From Streptomyces puniciscabiei (lineage in GTDB: Bacteria; Actinomycetota; Actinomycetes; Streptomycetales; Streptomycetaceae), in the NCBI RefSeq assembly GCF_006715785.1, contig NZ_VFNX01000004.1, positions 1-64,000 on the forward strand: 64,000 nt of DNA, written 5' to 3'. Under the pieces are notes generated by a model, which was not told the origin of the DNA, did no database searches, and saw only the letters and a program-made list of their open reading frames with translations. A program made the translations under genes and the position numbers. This document shows, piece after piece, positions 61,754 to 64,000 of this stretch. Positions within the stretch are counted from its first letter, which is position 1; the number at the start of each line of letters is the position of its first letter.

Positions 61754-62028
61754 CCGACACGAGCCCGCCGCCCCCGCCGGCGGCCGGCAACCTGGACTAC
61801 CGCGTCGCGCACCTCGCCGAGCGCCTGGCCGCCGGGGACCTTGGAGAACTGGGCGTACGGCTGGAGCTGCGCGGCGACGCCATCCTGCTGACCGGCACCG
61901 TGCCGTCCGCCCAGTGCCGCGACGAGATCTGCCACACGGCCCGCGAGGAGCTGGCGGGACATCCGGTCCACTGCGACATCCTCGTCGCCGGGACCTCCTC
62001 GCCCGATCACGGGGAGGACCTGACATGA
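61750..62028 (+). CDS. Small BON-like domain protein
   Basis: 92 residues. After a Pro-rich start, LDYRVAHLAERLAAGDLGELGV, ELRGDAILLTGTVPSAQCRDEI and CHTAREELAGHPVHCDI form the alpha-beta-beta-alpha-beta pattern of BON domains, which bind phospholipid or act as small ligand-binding modules. The domain here is short and cytoplasmic, with no signal peptide. Its ATG overlaps the nucleotidyltransferase stop and its stop overlaps the metallophosphoesterase start (both ATGA), so the three proteins are produced together. Confidence 0.75.
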   Translation: MTDTSPPPPPAAGNLDYRVAHLAERLAAGDLGELGVRLELRGDAILLTGTVPSAQCRDEICHTAREELAGHPVHCDILVAGTSSPDHGEDLT

Positions 62029-62768
62029 TCCGCGTCGCGGCCGTCGGGGACATCCACATGGGCCCCGAGAGCCAGGGCATGCTGCGCCCCTCGTTCGAAA
62101 CCCTGCCCGGGTGCGCCGACGTCCTGCTGCTGGCCGGCGACCTCACCCGGCACGGCACTCCCGAGGAGGCGGCGGTCGTCGCGCGGGAGATCAAGGACCT
62201 GGGGGTGCCGGTCGTCGCCGTCCTGGGCAACCACGACCACCACGACGAGCGGCCCGACGACGTCACCGCGATCCTGCGCGACGCCGGCGCCCACGTCCTG
62301 GAGGGCCAGGCCGCCGTCGTCAGCGCCGGTGAGGCCCGGATCGGGGTCGCCGGGACCAAGGGCTTCGGCGGCGGATTCGTCGGGCGCTGCGCCGGCGAGT
62401 TCGGCGAACCGATCATGAAGGAGTTCGTCCGCTACAGCCGCCGGTGCGCCGACGGCCTGCACGGCGCCCTGAAGGACCTGGCCGACTGGAACTGCGACGT
62501 GCGGATCGCCCTCACGCACTTCTCGCCCGTGCCGGACACCCTGGCCGGGGAGCCGCCGGAGATCTACCCGTTCCTCGGCAGCTATCTGCTCGCGGAGGCC
62601 ATCGACACCGCCGGAGCCGACCTCGCCGTCCACGGCCACGCCCACGCCGGCACGGAGCACGGCATGACCAGCGGCGGCGTCCGCGTGCGGAACGTGGCCC
62701 AGCCGGTCATCGGCCAGGCCTTCCACGTGTACAACCTGCCGGGCCACGAGGAGCACGGACCGAAGTGA
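62025..62768 (+). CDS. Calcineurin-like metallophosphoesterase
   Basis: 247 residues with all motifs of the calcineurin-like fold: GDIHMG near residue 8, GDLTRHG near 39, GNHDHHD near 68, ALTHFSP near 166 and VHGHAHAG near 205, giving the two-metal site. The family includes cyclic nucleotide phosphodiesterases, nucleases and protein phosphatases. It is the last gene of an overlapping trio with a nucleotidyltransferase-fold and a BON-like protein, suggesting the trio may attach and remove a nucleotide or phosphate group; this is inference. Confidence 0.92.
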   Translation: MIRVAAVGDIHMGPESQGMLRPSFETLPGCADVLLLAGDLTRHGTPEEAAVVAREIKDLGVPVVAVLGNHDHHDERPDDVTAILRDAGAHVLEGQAAVVSAGEARIGVAGTKGFGGGFVGRCAGEFGEPIMKEFVRYSRRCADGLHGALKDLADWNCDVRIALTHFSPVPDTLAGEPPEIYPFLGSYLLAEAIDTAGADLAVHGHAHAGTEHGMTSGGVRVRNVAQPVIGQAFHVYNLPGHEEHGPK

Positions 62769-62829
62769 CCCCGCCCGCCGCCCACCCGGCGCGCCCCCCG
62801 GCAGTACCGGGGTCAATCCCGGCCCGGCT

Positions 62830-63501
62830 TCCCGGCCGGTCAGGGGCGATGCCGAGTGCTTCCGTGGCGGTCGCGGGGCGGTGTCCGGCGCGTTTCGGCG
62901 GCCTGGGGGCTGTGCTCTGCCTTCTCGGCGGTCGGGTCGGGGGTTTCCACGGCCTCCGGGCGGTCGGGCGGGCGTAACCGGTGCTTCCCGGCTGGTCCGC
63001 GCCGGTACCGACCGAGCCGCTCCCGGCCGGTGCAGGGGCCGATGCCGAGTGCTTCCGGGCCGGTCGCGGGGCGAGTGTCCGGCGCGCTTCGGCGGCCTGG
63101 GGGCTGTGCTCTGCCTTCTCGGCGGTCGGGTCGGGGGTTTCCACGGCCTCCGGGCGGTCGGGCGGGCGTAACCGGTGCTTCCCGGCTGGTCCGCGCTGAT
63201 ACCGACCGAGCCGCTCCCGGCCGGTCAGGGGCGATGCCGAGTGCCTCACCGCTGGGTCAGGGGATGTGCCCAGCGTTTCTCGGGGCTCGAGCGGGTGTGC
63301 CCAGTGCCCCCTGCGGCTCGGGCGGGCGTGCCCGGCCTTTCGCGGTGGGTCGGGGGTGCTGCCGAGCGCGCGGCTTCCGGCGGGTCGGGGGTGCCACCGA
63401 GCGAGCGGCTTCCGGCCCGGTCAGGGGCTGATGCTGATACCGAGTGCCTTGCGGCCGGTCAGGGCCGATGCCGACGCCGATGCCGAGTGTCTTCCGGTCG
63501 G
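62830..63501. repeat. 193-bp tandem minisatellite in convergent intergenic region
   Basis: The anchor GATGCCGAGTGC occurs at 62848, 63041 and 63233 (spacing 193 and 192 bp), and GTGTCCGGCGCG-type sequence at 62881 and 63074. Two near-identical copies are followed by degraded shorter units to 63501. A sub-motif, roughly CGGCCGGTCAGGGGCGATGCCGAGTGCC, recurs at least five times. It resembles the last codons of the adjoining MFS gene (TGREALG, on the minus strand), from which it may have expanded. No protein-like frame is convincing here. A small CCCCGG/CCGGGG hairpin at 62796-62812 may terminate the metallophosphoesterase transcript. Confidence 0.85.
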
Positions 63502-64000
63502 TCAGGCGGCCGTGCCCAGCGCCTCGCGGCCGGTCACGTCGCCGTCCTTCGTGGGCACGGTGACCGGCGTCGGTCCGCCGCGCCGCCGGACCAGCAGGCC
63601 CGCGCCGATCGACCCGGCGATGAGGAGGCCGCCGGCGACCAGGGCGCCGCGCGCGCCGGCCCACTCCATGAGGAGACCCAGCAGGGGCGGTCCGCCGAGG
63701 CTCCACACCGTGCCGATGCTGCTCCACACGCCGAGGACCCGGCCGCGCAGATGGGCCGGCGGGTCGGTCTGCAGGACGGCCGTGCCCGCGGTGTCGGAGA
63801 TCGACTCCACCACGGCCATGGGCAGCACCAGCACCATCAGCACGGCCAGCGAGGGCGACAGTCCCGCGACGACCTGCAGGAGGGCGCCCGCCGCCGCGAG
63901 CAGTCCCACGGTCCGTACGGAGGGCTTGCGCAGCCGGGCGCCGAGGATCGCACCGATGATCCCGCCGACCGCCAGCACTGTGGAGACGGTGCCGAACGAC
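63502..64000 (-). CDS. Major facilitator superfamily transporter, 3' part
   Basis: The C-terminal 165 residues of an MFS efflux-type transporter; the gene continues past the right window edge. Helices are seen at LAVGGIIGAILGARL, TVGLLAAAGALLQVVAGL, LAVLMVLVLPMAVVESI, GTVWSLGGPPLLGLLMEWAG and ALVAGGLLIAGSIGAGLLV. The loop HLRGRVLGVWSSIG between helices 10 and 11 matches the cytosolic motif of drug-efflux MFS proteins. The tail ends TGREALGTAA, whose codons resemble the minisatellite immediately downstream. Confidence 0.88.
   Translation of the reverse strand, partial: SFGTVSTVLAVGGIIGAILGARLRKPSVRTVGLLAAAGALLQVVAGLSPSLAVLMVLVLPMAVVESISDTAGTAVLQTDPPAHLRGRVLGVWSSIGTVWSLGGPPLLGLLMEWAGARGALVAGGLLIAGSIGAGLLVRRRGGPTPVTVPTKDGDVTGREALGTAA

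Noticed and set aside
1..64000. tRNA, rRNA, CRISPR, insertion sequences, phage genes or attachment sites
   Set aside because: None seen: no cloverleaf-like sequence, regular spaced short repeats, transposase motifs or integrase motifs were found on reading both strands.

Overview
The window is high-GC actinobacterial chromosome and almost certainly Streptomyces. Third codon positions are nearly all G or C, and ribosome sites are purine-rich. Sugar ABC importers lack their own ATPase, as is usual where a shared MsiK-type ATPase serves several importers. Several families typical of the genus occur: SpoIIE-type phosphatases, RsbW-type ATPases, DUF5753 regulators, S-adenosyl methyltransferase family 19 proteins, DUF5709 and DUF1996. 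I see no tRNA, rRNA, CRISPR array, transposase or prophage. The content is ordinary arm/core chromosome with some recent gene decay and several GC-rich minisatellites.

Layout. 45-4504: a family 39 membrane glycosyltransferase with a repeat-expanded hydrophilic loop, and a Tat-exported PAP2/vanadium-haloperoxidase-like protein. 4726-16366: carbohydrate block, with a BadF-type sugar kinase divergent from a ROK repressor over a palindromic operator, a solute-binding lipoprotein, two permeases, an unknown toroid-like protein, a small P-loop kinase, and a beta-phosphoglucomutase/GH65 phosphorylase pair. 16379-21213: BlaI/M56 pair divergent from two envelope membrane proteins, then an orphan second proteasome beta subunit. 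21243-24139: decaying genes, a response regulator without a kinase, PAP2 and DedA. 24360-29043: metal block, with an EfeU-EfeO fusion and EfeB behind an iron-box-like site, a terminator, then a Nur-box-like site and a NiCoT nickel/cobalt transporter. 29124-38946: small stress-type proteins, a GH15 enzyme, two large sensor phosphatases, a ComB-like phosphatase and a DUF1232 protein. 39039-44539: unknown coiled-coil protein, PadR and its membrane partner, an iron-box FprA reductase, and a deleted epimerase pseudogene. 44567-50460: a repeat-rich NlpC/P60 protein, a sortase-anchored DUF1996 protein, a lipoprotein and a GNAT pseudogene. 50586-54592: a flavodoxin-fold protein, a striking hydrolase-like/acetoacetate-decarboxylase-like fusion, a small helical protein and a methyltransferase. 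54634-60782: GNAT, RsbW-like ATPase, DUF5753 regulator, second methyltransferase, secreted protein and third SpoIIE phosphatase. 61064-62768: an overlapping three-gene cassette (nucleotidyltransferase-like, BON-like, metallophosphoesterase). 62830-64000: minisatellite and the 3' part of an MFS gene.

How the genes work together. The carbohydrate block reads as uptake of an unidentified glycan fragment, its repression by ROK, and intracellular phosphorylation or phosphorolysis. The metal block joins ferric/ferrous uptake with nickel uptake, each under its own metal-sensing box. Three SpoIIE phosphatases and one RsbW-type ATPase suggest dense partner-switch signalling. The most unusual gene is the 724-residue fusion at 51263-53437, in which both recognisable enzyme domains have lost their canonical catalytic residues. 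The orphan proteasome beta subunit at 20359-21213, with all catalytic residues kept, is second.
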